A stretch of DNA of 64,000 bases from assembly GCF_963676685.1 (NCBI RefSeq), contig NC_092356.1, positions 41,317,601-41,381,600 of the forward strand, written 5' to 3'. Within the stretch, counting starts at the first letter, position 1. Each line of letters begins with the position of its first letter. Shown piece after piece: positions 48,336-61,320 of this stretch. This DNA comes from Mytilus edulis. Taxonomy: Eukaryota; Mollusca; Bivalvia; Mytilida; Mytilidae. The position numbers were made by a program, and so were the translations under genes. Under the pieces are notes generated by a model that saw nothing but the letters and a program-made list of their open reading frames with translations, made no database searches and was not told the origin of the DNA.

Positions 48336-51300
48336 ATGGGAGCCAGCATTCAGGAACAAATTTTACAGTACGCAAATATATTGACTGACAATGTCCAGAA
48401 ACAGGATCCAACTACCATAGGCATCATAGTAGCAATCTTAGTTGTTTTGCTTACAATAGGTAACACATGATATTTTATTTCACCCAAGTTAATGTTGCAA
48501 TCGCGTGAAGAAATGTGGCCATATGTTTTATCCAGATTTATATGCGGTGCAGGAGCTATAATTTACATTAATAATCAAGAAGAAAAATTAAAAAGACCTG
48601 TCTCTAACAAAGGATCAATCTTGCTAGCTGAACTTATAGCAATGAAAATTGTACTCGATTACACAGAATCTTTTTCAAAACAGCAAATTGATACTTTATT
48701 TTCGGACAGTCAGACCGCATAATTTAGGTATCTTAACTCTTAATTGGAAAAGTGACAGCTATCATCAAACCATTAACGAAATCAAAGGGAAGATAAAAAA
48801 TTTAAATGAACATGGAATTTTAATAAACTTAAACTGGACACCAGGACATGCCAACATAAAAGGAAACGATGAGGCAGACTCCCTAGCAAAAGAAGCTGCT
48901 AAAGAAGCAGAATCACTAGCAGTTGATGACATAGTGTATACAAAACAAGATGTAAAAAAAGCAGCTAGAAATTCTGTTACAAAAAAATGGCAACGCAGAT
49001 GGGAAAACAGTAATGCTGGCTGTCATTATTTCAGATTTCATCCTGAAGTTAAAAATAAAGTAAAAAAAGACTACCCGTCAAAAAAATGTACAACATAATC
49101 AACAGTTTATGAACAGGTTATTCTAAATTAAATGCATACCAATTTATAATAAACCAGCACATCAACTCGGAAACCTGTGATCACTGCAAAGAAAAAGAAA
49201 ATGTACAACACTACCTTTTTGAATGTGACCTGTAATCAGATGCCAGAGACAAATTATTTCATCAAATATACTTCATAACAGGACAAATTCCAACAGATTT
49301 AGACGATTTATTAACAATCAATTTGCCAAATGCAGAAAATATCAGTCAACTATTAGCGGAGTACATAGAGGAAACAAACAGTTTAAGTGGATAATTTAAT
49401 TTAATACAAATTTCTTTTAATTTTTAATATTTTTTAATTTTTCATGCCATTCCAATAACCTAATTAACCTTTTTTTTTTTCTTCAAGTGATACATTTATA
49501 TAGTTCTATAATATTTTTAAAGAGCCACCTACAATATCTAAGTACAAAGGAGAAACTACATTAGTGAAATTAATTTTACAAGAGAGGGTAATTCACAAGA
49601 GAGATTACTCTGTCATCACGACAAAGATTGAAGATTGAAGATTTATATACATAATGTAGTTTACAGTGGCGGATCCTGAAATTTTCATTAGTGGGGCTCA
49701 CTGACTGCCTAAGAGGGTGCCCGCTCAAGTCACACTTTATTGATTCCCTATAATATGAGGCAGGCATAATGCATGCACATTACCTGTAAATGGGGACAAA
49801 CAGAAATACAGTAACCTTTCCGATTTTGGTTCTATTGTTAGGGATTTTAGTTGTGACGTTACTTATGTTATGACTCATATGCAATGTAAACAAAGAAATG
49901 CTATCATCATGTAACGTTTTTTCATATCAAGGAATAATTAAAAATGAAATTGGTTTTGCGTTCATTCCTATTTTATACTAGACTGATAAATATATATTTT
50001 ACTCAAAGTTTCATACAAACCAGACCGGTAAAAGGAAGAACATTGTAGATTTTTGCGCAGATGCAGGAATTAAAAAACATGACATCAAAAAAATTGAACG
50101 ATTTTGTTGTTTTTGTCGATCCTTGCAACTTAAGTCGAAAAAGCGAGACATAGCGATCCTACATTCAGTCGGCGTCGTTGTCGGCCACAAATATTCACTC
50201 TGTGGATAAAGTTTTTCGAATTTTAATAACTTTCTTATACAGTTATACTATTTTGGATTTGTACCAAACTTGTACAGAAGCTCGTTCATGATCAAAATCT
50301 AGTATCTAGAAGGAAATTTTGTTAAAATTTTGTCCTTGTGTATACATCTGTTTTTTTACTTGTAAATGGACTTACATGTAGTTTTCAGTTAAAGTTTTTT
50401 AAAACATTAATTAGATTCATAAACTATCCTGAATTTTTACCCAACTTGGACAGAAGCTTCTTACAATCGATATTTTTATTGGTTTTTTTCCTCATTTTTG
50501 TTGAGCCTGCGATTAACAGCAAAAGTAGACTAGACACTGGGTTTTGTGGAACCCTTGCAAATTTTCTTAATTACTATTCTACATTTGTGTACATATCTAT
50601 TTTATAACCTACATCATAATAAATGAACTCTAATTTTGAACAAAAAATTCTCATAATTTTTTAATGATACTGTATAATTTGACTTCTGGGAACACAGGAT
50701 TCAACTTCAGTTTATCATCAGTCCGATATGTCCTGTCTACATGGTCTAGTTGAAGGACAAGGAATAAAATAAGAGATTATCCTTATAGATACTTTAACCC
50801 CTTAAGTAAAAATTGAGTCATAAAATAAGTAAATAAAACTATGTGAAGTACCTTCTTCAAACAATTACATTTTGTAGTTGTTATAACAGTATTTAGCTTG
50901 GATGACGTGTACAGCCATTTTACCACATGTTTTCATTAGCCATACTAATAATACCTTCATTATTTAAGTCCATTGTTGCCAAATGCTACAAAATGCATTC
51001 AGCTGTTATTTCTGTTAAAAGGTGAAATGACGAGTATTGTCTCATTAAGGAAAAAGTCTGAGAAACCTGAAGCAAATTTAACAAGATAGCAGAATTCAAA
51101 CAATTGTATTTCTTAATTTCTAATTGCCACAATTATTATTGTTTTGCAAAATGTGAAATGGCCACCATTTTAAACCCTATCCTAAGTTCTTTACTGGTTA
51201 TATATGACATGTATTAGGGCTGCCAACTCAGAAAATTACTCCTCATTCAGATTTCAAAAGGAATTATTATGGATCATAACATTAACTACTGACAAATATG

Positions 51301-54300
51301 GCCTTGTTTATAACTCTTTACTACAGTCTCACAAGTGCACCAGCAGCCGTAAGTTTTAAGACATTGCTCAATTTCCTGGATATACATGTATGTACATATA
51401 AATTTTAATGCATTTTGAAGTGACCACTTCCTCTTAATAAAATGAAGAAAAAAAACCAGAAAAAATTAACCCCTTTAACTTTAGTTAAATGATATATTCC
51501 TTATTTTCTGGTAGATTTTTATAAAGAAATATGGTTGAGTTGATCTAGACTGTTTTTATCACTACCACAAATCACAAATTTTGTCTATATCTGTAAGATT
51601 TGAAAACAAGTTTCTTGTGACAAAAAGTCAGTATACATGTACTCAAAGATGTATTTTATGATATGAAAAAATATTAATTTGATAAAAATTGTCAATTAAA
51701 GTTGATTCAGATAAGTAAATGAGGAAACTTGTTGGGGTGTGTGTACTGCATATGTCAAGGAGGAAGGAAGTACTTGCAACCTTCATAATCGATTAATAGT
51801 CTTGTTTGCCAATTCATGTACATGTAATTGACCCGATAATCAGAGATCAATTTTTTAGTTGTCTCCCTTAGCAGGGACACATTTTCATTGAGAAAAGAGA
51901 GCTAGTAGAAAGAGCAAATTATTGTGCGCATAATGAGTGTAACCCTTAAAGTTTTTCAAATCACCGTATTAAATATAATTAAATTGATTTTTGATAAACT
52001 AAAATATTTTTATATCAGAATTTTTTTTTTCAAATTGATTAAAATTATCACTTTCAACTGATCATACTTTACGCATACTAAAACCAATTTTGTTTGGAAT
52101 AGTACAGATCTAGGATGAACAAAGGAAAGCAATTTTTTTAAATGACTGTGTATAATAACAATCAAATAGGCAATTAGCAAATGAACTACAATGTATTGAA
52201 AAAGTTTACTTTCTAAGTCAGGAATAGTATCTTTAGTATGTCAATTACTGGTTTGTAGTGCTCTACCCCTTCATACCAGTAGATATACTACATGTAACTA
52301 TAAAAAATAAGTAGAGATTCACTGTCTTAAGGGAGCTACCATTTGATTTTTATGGGGAAGCTAGGATGAAATTTGAAAAAAATAGGCAGGACAGGAGTTT
52401 TGAGTAAAAAAAAAGGCAGAATGTGACACTTGCAAAAAAAAAATGTCAGGACGACAATTTAGGTAAAAAAAGTCAGGATAAACTAAAAGAAAAAAGGTAG
52501 GACCGATTAGAGTGAAAAATAAAAAGGCAGGACAGAGATTACAGCTAAAAAAAATGCAGGACAAAATTTGTCATCCTAGTCCCCCCCCCCCCCCCCCATA
52601 AAAATTAAATGGTAGCTCCCTAATGTTATATCATTTTTTCCCCCAAATACTGAATGAGAACATTATTTTTTAATGCGATTTTGTATTTAAAAAACAAATT
52701 GCAACACTCCTCCAATATTAACATTTTTAGTACATGTATGCCTATTACAATGTACAGCATGGGCTTTTCATGATTTTATGTGGTTATCTTCTGCACCTTG
52801 AAATCCAGGTACAAAAAATGTATGGTTGGTATGAATTTAAAAATTTGAACAAAATCCTGAAATATTGTTAAACCTTCATGTAAAATAATTTACTTTTTAT
52901 TTTCAGTACTCCTTGTCTGTAGAGGAAAATCCAATAAGAGAAGTGGTGTGTTGGTGCTGGGAATATGTGAATCAGGGAAAACTCTGTTGTATACCAGGGT
53001 AGGTACAAAACATATAAACAACACACTCAACATACAGACCTTATTGGATCCAAATCTAACCATGCATCACAAACTCTTGTGTTAGATTTATAAGTTACAT
53101 ATAAGTTGGTTGGATGTAAAGAATTTTTGGTCACCATTCACTACAGCTATGTAGTTATAAATACAAACATTCCTCTTGGTTTTTTTGAAACTCATTACAG
53201 CTATGTAGTTTTGAAGTTTCAACAATTTTTTGAGCGTCCTTATAGAATGCAACAAGAACTAATTTCTAAATGTCAAAAGTATTCTACTTTATTATGTGAA
53301 ATTAATTAGAGAGGTGGCAAAGTGGTACATTTGTAAAGATGCTTTTATAATTGTACTAAAATGTACATATTGTGAACATTAATACATGTACATTGCAATT
53401 GTATGTCCATGTTTTACTGTGACTGTTTTTTGTTTTGTAGCTTGTTCATCAGAATTACACAGACACCTTTAGCTCAATAGCCAGTAATTCTGGAAGTTAC
53501 CAAGTTCAAGGAAAGGTACTGTTGATACAAAATAGTTCTGCTTTATTTAATGACCCAATAGGTAATTAAAGGGAGGTAAACTACTGCAGATATGTGTCTT
53601 AGAGTTGCATGACCATATTGCAAGCATTTAAGAAATTCCTTTAGTGTTTGTAAAGGTCAAGTTGAAAGAAACATTAATTGTGATTTGTAAGATTTCAATG
53701 TACATGTACATACAGCACAGTCAAATTTAAAGTTTGTTATACAAAATGAGTGACTTACATGACTTAATAGCTGCTATACTTTTGTAAATATAAATTAGTT
53801 ATGATTTAATATTAATACCATTAAAATGTCACAAGGGATATATATAAATTATGCATCAAACCTGTCAGAAAAATTTGTACAATGTATCAAGGATCCGGAA
53901 ATTTTTTCACCTAATTTCGGTCATTTTCATACAACTTAAAAGTTGATACCCCTTTTCAAAAGATGATTGCCAAAATCACATTACTGCATGAGACTCATTA
54001 TGAGTATGCTCATACTCGATCGTCATGTTCGTAGCATCAACAAACTTGTTTCACTGTTGCATCGCATTTACTTCATGATTTGTCCTACCATTTTCCAAAA
54101 ATCGATCAAGGGCAATTAAGGGAAGGCAGCAGTTTAAAAATAAAATGATTTTAATGACTCAAAACGATAATATTCTCAGTTTAGCTTACGTTTCTTTCGA
54201 TTCTGAAGTCAAAATTCAAACCGGATGCACTGCGACAATACTAAAACGAACAATTCCGGACTCATTTCCGGGATTAGTTTTGTTTATCCAAATCACAGGA

Positions 54301-57300
54301 AATCATCGGCTTTTTAATATTTTATCTTTAATAGTGTAAGAATATCAATTAAAGTAGTTGCACTGGCTTTATTTAGGATGAAATTATTTAAAATTTACGA
54401 TTAATTGTCTAAATCTGTGGAAGAGAATTTCAAGCATGCGTATTACATAGTAAACAAAGCACGTGTGTTAGAAGTAAAAAAAAAAAAAATTCTACAAAAT
54501 TAAACCAAGTTTTAATTTGATTTTAAATCATAATTGACAATTGTCTGACTTGTTGAGTAATTAAATATTGAAGCCAGTTGGTATGGAATTTTTATTTCTT
54601 TATAATAATAGTTTGGAGCTTGTGATTAATTGCCAGGTGTGAATTACAATGAATTAAAAACACAGGTAAAGAGATTAATTAGCAATCATTAGCCAATAGC
54701 TCCCCGAGGCATTAATATAGTTATTAGGAGGGCCCTCAGGATTATAACACTTTATTGGAGTGGCAGTTTAATTACAGGAAGTCATTAACTTAACAAAAAT
54801 ATGTTCAAAATGGCGATTTTGAAAGTCGATCTCAACGAAATGACCGAAATTATTAATGTAGGAAAATAAAATTTGACCTAAATCCCAATTAAAAGTTTAG
54901 GACATTATAGTTTCAGTTTAGGACATGACTGGCAAATATGACCGTTTCCGGACCCTTGCAATGTATATGATAGTGCAAAAAAGGATTTCTTCAACTCTAA
55001 ATATGTAAATGATAATTAATTGAAAACATGCATGTATGCCTTTACATTTACTATACCCAACTCCAAATGAGGGTTGTATATACTGGTTACCCTCTGTCAT
55101 TCTTGTCAATCCATAATGTAACACATTTTTGTTGTATTTTAAACAACAACTACAAAGTTGAGCTTGTTGATATAAGGTACCAATGTGTCATATTAATATC
55201 TTATTCTATACATTGTACTTTGAAAGGAACCATATTCAGATCCTAATTTTTGCAGTATAAATGTATTTTATTCACATGGATGAATGTTTAAGAAAAATAA
55301 TTTAAAGACACTAAAAATCAGGGCTTTTTGATATTTGGTCATTTATGGTTAAAAGTTAAGTAGCTCACAGTTTATAATAAATGATGAAAAGTAGCACTGG
55401 CCACAGTATAATCTCACATATTAGTTTAGAGGAAAGAAAAGTTGAAATTTATTATAATTAAGTTCTATTAATTACTGTATTGAGTTATTTGTTTCTCGTA
55501 CTGTCAGAATCAAAGCTATTGTTATAAAAACACTTGTATATCAAATTTTACCAGACATTTCACTTTTTTATTTGCAGAATAAAAGTTTAAGGATAATTGA
55601 TATACCAGGTCATGAAAGATTAAGACAGACCATGCTAAACCAGTACAAAAGCTTAGCAAGGTAAAGTATAAGCCATAAGTAAACTTTTACCAGATATCAT
55701 GTGACTTTTATCAGAGTTTTGATTGATGAAATTTTGTATTAAATTTTACCTTTTACAAAGAGACTGTCTACTGTTAAAACCTGTTATATTTTGATAAGTC
55801 AAATATTTGTTTTCGAATTTGAAATATCCAACAAAAGAATTTAAATATGAAAATAAGAAGATGTGGTATGCTTTCCATTGAGACAACTCTCCATCAGAGA
55901 CCAAATGACATATCACTTAACAACCGAAAATAACCATAGACCTTCAACAATGAGGAAAACCTATACTTCATAATTATCTATAAAAAGCACTGAAATGACA
56001 AATATAAAACAATTCAATCAAGAAAACTAATGGCTGATTTATGTTAAAAAACAATAAATGAAAAACAAATATGATATACAGCATTAAACGATAAGTTGAA
56101 CCACTGAAGTACAGGCTCCTGACTTGAAACAGACACATACAGAATGTGACAGGATTAAAAAGGTTAAGTGTGTGTCTTTGAACTGTTTGTTTATGTAGTT
56201 ATGTAATATATTAAGGTTAAAAACCCAGGTTGAAAATTTTCAATTTATTCCAATGGTCAGCATATGTACAATTTTGCTTATTTGTTTCCAGGGGTATAAT
56301 ATTTATGATTGACAGTTCAACCTTACAGAAAGAAATTAAAGACGTTGCCGAGTAAGTTAATATTGAAAAATAAATGTTTGAAATCTGTCAGTAAAGATGA
56401 AAATAGAGTAAACACTAGTATGACAATTACTCTTTAAATCGATAGCAAAATGAAAAGGAAGAGGTAATTTTGTAACAGTAACATGCAAAAATCATTGCAA
56501 ATTTAACCTTAAGGAATTTTTGTTACAGTAACCATATTGATAAAAAAAAAATTCTATTTTCACATATTTAAGATCAGAACTAGAAATTTGTTTTTCTTTT
56601 TGTCTTATTAGAAAAGTGAATAAAAAATCACTTAAAAAAATTTAAAATAATAAAAATCATATTTGTTCGACAATTTCTATTGGCATATCCTTGATCAAAT
56701 AGATAACAAAATTAATTGAATGTATTATAAAATGAAGTTGTATTTGGTGAAAACTTTAAAACAACAAAGCTCTATTGAATTGAATTTTTTGTGAAATATA
56801 AAGTTGAGATTTTCTTTGATGGAACAATTGGAAGTGATCAACTGATGTCATTTATTACTACCTCAGACATGTTGTAAAAAATATTTTATATTTTATTTTT
56901 AGTTTTCTATACACAGCACTTAGTGACAGCGTTATATCATACAATATCCCACCTGTATTGATAGCATGTAATAAGCAGGACCTTTTAACGTCTAAAGGAG
57001 CTGAGGTCATTAGGTCACAATTAGAAAAGGAAATGTAAGTACCTGTGTTGCTTATGTGTTACATCTTTTAACACTGAATCACCAATAAAAAGTTTATTTG
57101 ATTGATTTAAATAGGTGGGGAATTTTAATAGTCAGATAAGCTACTGGTTGAGGATTTGTCCTGAATTGAATAGCCAACTCAGTACCTGGCATATTTGTGT
57201 TGACATGACAAGTCAATGAATTTTCAATTTTTGTAAAGTTATTGTTAATTTAAGATTTGGCCATGGTCTTCTAACTGATTAAAATCAAGCACCACTGATG

Positions 57301-57811
57301 AGTCTAATTAAGATTAAATGCTCATCTCAGGAACCAAATTATATTGGATTCCCAATTTGTATTACTCCATGAACATGTAACAATTATTCTCCTACTAATC
57401 CCTATTTTTGCATAATTTAGCTCCCATGTGTACAAGTGCTATTTAAAAAGAAAGATTACAAAATCACAACTACTTAGATAGTCAGATGTCAGAGCAATCT
57501 CACACTTGCCAAAACCACTTACAATATCACAAACGATATAGAAGAAGTTATTTATTTGACGATCAAACAAATGATTCCTATATTTTTGATATTTTAGGAA
57601 CACATTGAGAGTAACAAGGTCAGCCTCATTGCAGCAGATCGAAAGTTCGGGAAACAACAATACATTTCTTGGTAAACGTAACAAGGATTTCAGTTTTGAT
57701 GATTTGAAACCAATGAAAGTTGACTTTGTAGAATGTAGCTTGAAGGGTAAAAATGCTGAAAGTAAACCAGAAATGAAGGACCTTGAAGATTGGTTGATAA
57801 AAATAGCTTAA
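48336..57811 (+). CDS. SRPRB: Signal recognition particle receptor subunit beta
   Basis: Complete gene of seven exons: 48336-48459, 52907-52998, 53441-53515, 55578-55660, 56292-56351, 56903-57034, 57598-57811; phases join, 780 bp, 259 residues (human 271). Residues about 26-44 (TTIGIIVAILVVLLTIVLLV) are the N-terminal membrane anchor. The small GTPase core follows: G1 GICESGKT, G3 DIPGHE, G4 NKQD, G5 region ECSLKGK, ending DLEDWLIKIA. The LRVTRSASL segment and the FDDLKP motif match the family. SRPRB anchors the SRP receptor alpha subunit on the ER membrane and regulates release of ribosome-nascent chains to the translocon in a GTP-dependent way. Intron 1 contains the 3' end of a LINE that starts about 20 bases after the exon 1 donor, plus a Harbinger-like MITE; intron 3 contains an hAT-like element. 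Confidence 0.97.
48480..49645 (+). pseudogene. LINE 3' end with RNase H domain and zinc knuckle, frameshifted
   Basis: Frame 1 (48492-48722) gives GAGAIIYINNQEEK, LLAELIAMKIVLDY and LFSDSQTA; a frameshift near 48718 leads to LNWTPGHANIKGNDEADSLA (about 48829-48888), the RNase H signature (DSxxA, W.PGH, GNExAD). After another break, CDHCKEKENVQHYLFECDL is the CxxC-H-C zinc knuckle found after RNase H in I-type LINEs. The tail at 49615-49640 is a GATTGAA tandem. It starts about 20 bases inside SRPRB intron 1. Confidence 0.85.
49646..52325. other. SRPRB intron 1, remainder
   Basis: 50130-50560 is a dispersed repeat (TAGCGATCCTACATTC, CAAACTTGTACAGAAGCT, GAGCCTGCGATTAACAGC). 50600-52320 is AT-rich with no exon-like sequence. 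Confidence 0.5.
52331..52620. mobile_element. Harbinger-like MITE
   Basis: Ends GGGAGCTACCATTTGATTTT and its inverse (AAAATTAAATGGTAGCTCCC), flanked by TAA on both sides (52328-52330, 52621-52623), as PIF/Harbinger elements leave. 290 bp. The inside is a degenerate tandem of AAAAAAGGCAGGAC-type units, which creates the misleading minus-strand ORF rich in Cys and Phe. A run of 17 C lies at the right arm. Confidence 0.75.
53888..54958. mobile_element. hAT-like nonautonomous transposon
   Basis: Ends CAAGGATCCGGAAA and, reversed, CAAGGGTCCGGAAA; CAATGTAT is duplicated on both sides (53880-53887, 54959-54966). The 8-bp duplication and CAAGGG-type ends fit hAT. 1071 bp; the 64-codon ORF at 54145-54339 shows no transposase motif. 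Located in SRPRB intron 3. Confidence 0.8.
55850..56165 (+). repeat. Dispersed repeat of the GACAACTCTCC family in SRPRB intron 4
   Basis: AGATGTGGTATGCTTTCCAT, GAGACAACTCTCCATC and CTCCTGACTTGAAACAG; ends about 120 bases before exon 5. Confidence 0.6.
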
Positions 57812-58214
57812 GATTTGATTGGTTATTCAAAAATTCATGAATGCAAGTTTTGTATACCTGACAAATCAAATGTGTGTTTAAAACCAAGTTTGTTTTATAG
57901 AAGAACTGTTAAGGATATACATGTTGTGTTTGTAGTTTAAATGGATAGTGTTTGTTAAAATGTACTTAAGTACCACTTGTTAATCAATGCTCATATATTT
58001 AGCATGTTTAGAGTATTCTTAAAATATAGAGATCAATCATTATCATTTATTTTATGACAACCAAAGGCATTAAGAGTAATTGATTGAATTTTGTAGAAGT
58101 TTTCAAGTCATTCAATTTGTACAAACTTTAGTTTTTTTTAAAGACAGTCAGAATTTGTAAGGGAAGATACTCAAATTGTCAATTGTGTATATTTTGTTTG
58201 GTGCTGGAAGGAGA

Positions 58215-58220
58215 AATAAA
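58215..58220 (+). terminator. Candidate SRPRB polyadenylation signal AATAAA
   Basis: AATAAA about 400 bases downstream of the SRPRB stop, the first canonical signal after it on the plus strand. Motif only. Confidence 0.4.
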
Positions 58221-59454
58221 TTCTGAAATTGGAATGTTTTAATTTATTAGACCTATACCCCAAGTATGGACCCTAATGCATAGATCAAGGTGTGCTTTTA
58301 TTATTGCAAATTCCTGACAAGCAAATTGACCAAGATTACTTAGTACAATTCTATGAATTCTAGTACCTATTTTTGTAACACAATAAGCCCAGAAAGATCG
58401 CTTGAGCTACATGTATATGGGTAACATTTAAACAACAGCATCCATTTGAAAAAAAAGGTGGTAATTGTATGCTAAAACAAATTTTTTAAGGTATTTGGTT
58501 CAAAGCTGGATGACAGCATATCATTTGTCCAAATACTCGTCACTTTCATGGAGTTTTTGTCTGAAATTAAAAATGACCATACATTTTCTGAGTAAATAAG
58601 TAATTTTGTTTTTTACCTAATTGCACAAAGAGCAAAACTGGAACAAGTTTGAATGGTCAGGAATAGAAAAGAGGATACATGTAGCAACTTGTAATCCAAC
58701 TTCAAGTTTTCAAATGTCAACCATTAAAGTAGTGAACCTGTTCTTATGGAATTGTTTGAGAAATTTTCTCTTGTTTTCAAGATTTGGGAACCTAGTTGTA
58801 TTTCAGCAAAATTTTCAAAAGAGATTGTCAATAGTTTGTATACACTCCTACACTTTTCAACAAACCCTTCAAGCTCGAAAGAAATATTGACACACTCTGA
58901 AGTGGTGCATCTCGTTTTAGAGAAAGAAAGTAATTTTTCAGCATTAATTTCTGGATTCATTTGCATGCCAGTTGTAGAATAATGTGTTATGGTTAAAAGT
59001 AGTGTAGCTTGTTTTGAATGGAATGATTTTTATTTGGTCTGTAGTTTGATAATGATGAGTTGCAGTATGTCAGCAATTTTATATCTGCCACTTTTTAATT
59101 GCCAATAGTTTGAAATATAACAACACTCAATGTAAAAGGAAATTTTTTGGTCCAGGGTTTCTTGGCTTGTATCAAAGGAACAAAAATATGTTTGGTCTCC
59201 AGCTTGCTTTGAAAATGATGAGTTATAGTGTGTAAGCAATTTTGACATTTGCCTTGCAGCCTCTTCTTGTTTGATATTAGCTTGAAATTTATACACTTTC
59301 TGTACAAGAAAAAAATCTATGAAAGGGAATGATCAGCTGTACTTCAGTTAAGTTCAGTATATATGCAACCTCAATCAAATACATGCAGCAAAACAGATCC
59401 AGATTTGGTATTGGTCTTGTTAAACTTTCAATTTAAGATGAGCCAAAGCTCACT

Positions 59455-60480
59455 CAGAACTTCAAATTCTATAGCTAGAGTGCACATGCTGAAATGTCTC
59501 ACATGCTTTACTCATTCACAATTGAGTAATGTTGGAAGTCTTTACAGCTCTTCTATAAAAGCATGCAAAGCAATCTTTTGATCAACTTGCTTGCTATGTT
59601 TGTTTGGGTGTTTGTAAACAACAGGTAGGTAGTCTGTTACAGTCTGTTTACTATATACTGGAATTTGATTGGACAATAAACATTAACTTGATTTCAATGT
59701 CAATTTTTATTGTCCAATCAAATCCCAGTATAAGTAAACCAGACTAAAACTTCACCTACCTATTGTTAGCATACATTCAATGTTTGCTTTGCATGCCTTT
59801 AAAGAAGAACTGTAATATAAAGGTTTTACTACAAGTATCGCATAAATGCAACATTATCAAAGATCAATGTAAATTTAGGTCAAGGTCAGATGAACCCTGC
59901 CAGATAGATGTGTGTACCTTACAATAATTCCATACACCAAATATAGTTGATATATTGTTAATCATGCCCATAAGTATTTGATGAATGGACAAAAAACATC
60001 AAAACTTAACATTGACCAATGAACCATGAAAATGAGTTCATGGTCAGATTAATCCTTCCAGACAAACAAGCATTCCATAAACAAATATAGGAGCAAACCA
60101 GAAAAACTTAACTGATGAATGAACCATGAAAGAGTTTTTGGCAAGATCAAACTTGCCAGAAAAATTTGTACACTTGACAATCATTCCATACACCAAATAC
60201 AATTGCCCTTTGCTTATAGCATCTGACAGAAAATAGCCCAAACCACAAAAGTTTAACATTGACCAATAAACAATGAAAATGAGAGTCAGGGTAAGAAGAA
60301 ACTTGCCAGTCTGACCTTGAAATGATTTTTTACACCAAATATAGTTGACCTTTGCTTCAATTATCTAAGATACGGACCGGACCAAGAAAGCATAACCTTG
60401 ATTACTGATCTATGAATTGAGGTCTGCTAAACAATGTCAGACAGACCTATAGACCTCGCAAGGATCCTATATACCAAGAA
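59455..60480 (-). repeat. Dispersed repeat, reversed copy of 15600-16520
   Basis: Contains the reverse complements of the GACCTTGACCTCATT, ATTGGTCAATGTT and GGAATGATTGTAAGGTGTAC modules (for example TACACCAAATATAGTTGA, TTAACATTGACCAATGAACC), in about four diverged units. A separate foldback (59621-59766) is inserted near its start. Confidence 0.65.
59621..59766. repeat. 146-bp foldback
   Basis: CAACAGGTAGGT..GTCTG and TTTGATTGGACAATAAA on the left recur inverted on the right (TTTATTGTCCAATCAAATCC, CACCTACCTATTG). No clear target duplication. Confidence 0.65.
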
Positions 60481-60997
60481 TAGTGATCCTATTACTCATA
60501 ATAAGTGAGCAATTCACATGACAAACAATTCAACATTTTTTTTCAAGTAGTCGCTGATCCATGAAAAGGAGGACAATAGACATATGAAAGACAGAAAATT
60601 AGTAATGTAAAGCATCTGCATGTATACAAGGTATCAAGCATCTAAGTCTTCTGATATATATAAGGCTTTCTACAAAAAGTTTACACTGCTGCTGGATAGG
60701 TATCTCTCTGACTAGCATTCTTAGGTGAGACAAAAATCTGTAGCATATGGAATTGGAGAATATTTCTAAGTGACAACAACCTGACCGAAGAGTAGAACAT
60801 TTTAAACCAATCACAAAGTTTTGGTGTACGTTTTGAAAAAAATGACCCCGAATGCATTAGATTCGGTATAGGAGAATTTGTTATTATATACAGAGGAGTC
60901 AATAAAGAAACATAGTTTCATAATTTTCTTGTATCAATGTCAAAACGATTAAAACAAAGGTACAATTCTTATTTTTGTTAGTTTTAATACAATAATT

Positions 60998-61207
60998 TTA
61001 AGATATATCAAAAATTTTATATTTTGATGATTGAACATATCCAAGCCAAAAGAGGTAAGGAATAATTTCATTTCTGTCTTCTGCACTCATATAATCATAT
61101 GCTTTTGTGAAATGGATAATGCTGTGATACCAATCCCCTAAATCTTCTGATTTCTCCATAGCGGCTTTATAGTGATTTGGAGTAACTTCACAGTATAAAA
61201 ATATTAT
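60998..61207 (-). CDS. Terminal coding exon of an unrecognised gene (partial)
   Basis: A 70-codon open stretch including stop, preceded by a good acceptor (pyrimidine-rich, ATTTTCAG) at 61208. It has no start codon, so it is missing from simple ORF lists. It reads IIFLYCEVTPNHYKAAMEKS, then a helical-looking SEDLGDWYHSIIHFTKAYDY, then MSAEDRNEIIPYLFWLGYVQ and ends SKYKIFDIS. Composition (Trp, Tyr, His, charged residues; low Ile/Lys runs) differs from the shadows around it and looks like real protein. I do not recognise the family. Upstream exons must lie beyond 61.2 kb on the minus strand; I find none before 64000, where the sequence is mostly repeats. Alternative: a decayed exon, but no frame damage is visible. 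Confidence 0.6.
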   Translation of the reverse strand: MIFLYCEVTPNHYKAAMEKSEDLGDWYHSIIHFTKAYDYMSAEDRNEIIPYLFWLGYVQSSKYKIFDIS

Positions 61208-61320
61208 CTGAAAATAAAAATGAAAGTCAATATTTTTTATCTCACATTTGTATTTTAATCTTCAAAAATCGCATTAATTTCTGAATTTAATGTAGTAAAC
61301 TGTAAATATCATCATTTAAC

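Larger units (their letters stand above)
57812..60997. other. Region between SRPRB and the unknown minus-strand exon
   Basis: 58600-59310 has long overlapping open frames on both strands (plus 58746-58982; minus 58724-58966 and 59030-59296) that look protein-like but match no family I know. 59455-60480 is the reversed dispersed repeat. 60481-60990 shows nothing supportable. Confidence 0.4.

Noticed and set aside
52361-52564. Minus-strand Cys/Phe-rich ORF resembling a small membrane protein
   Set aside because: It is the reverse of A-rich tandem units in a Harbinger-like MITE.
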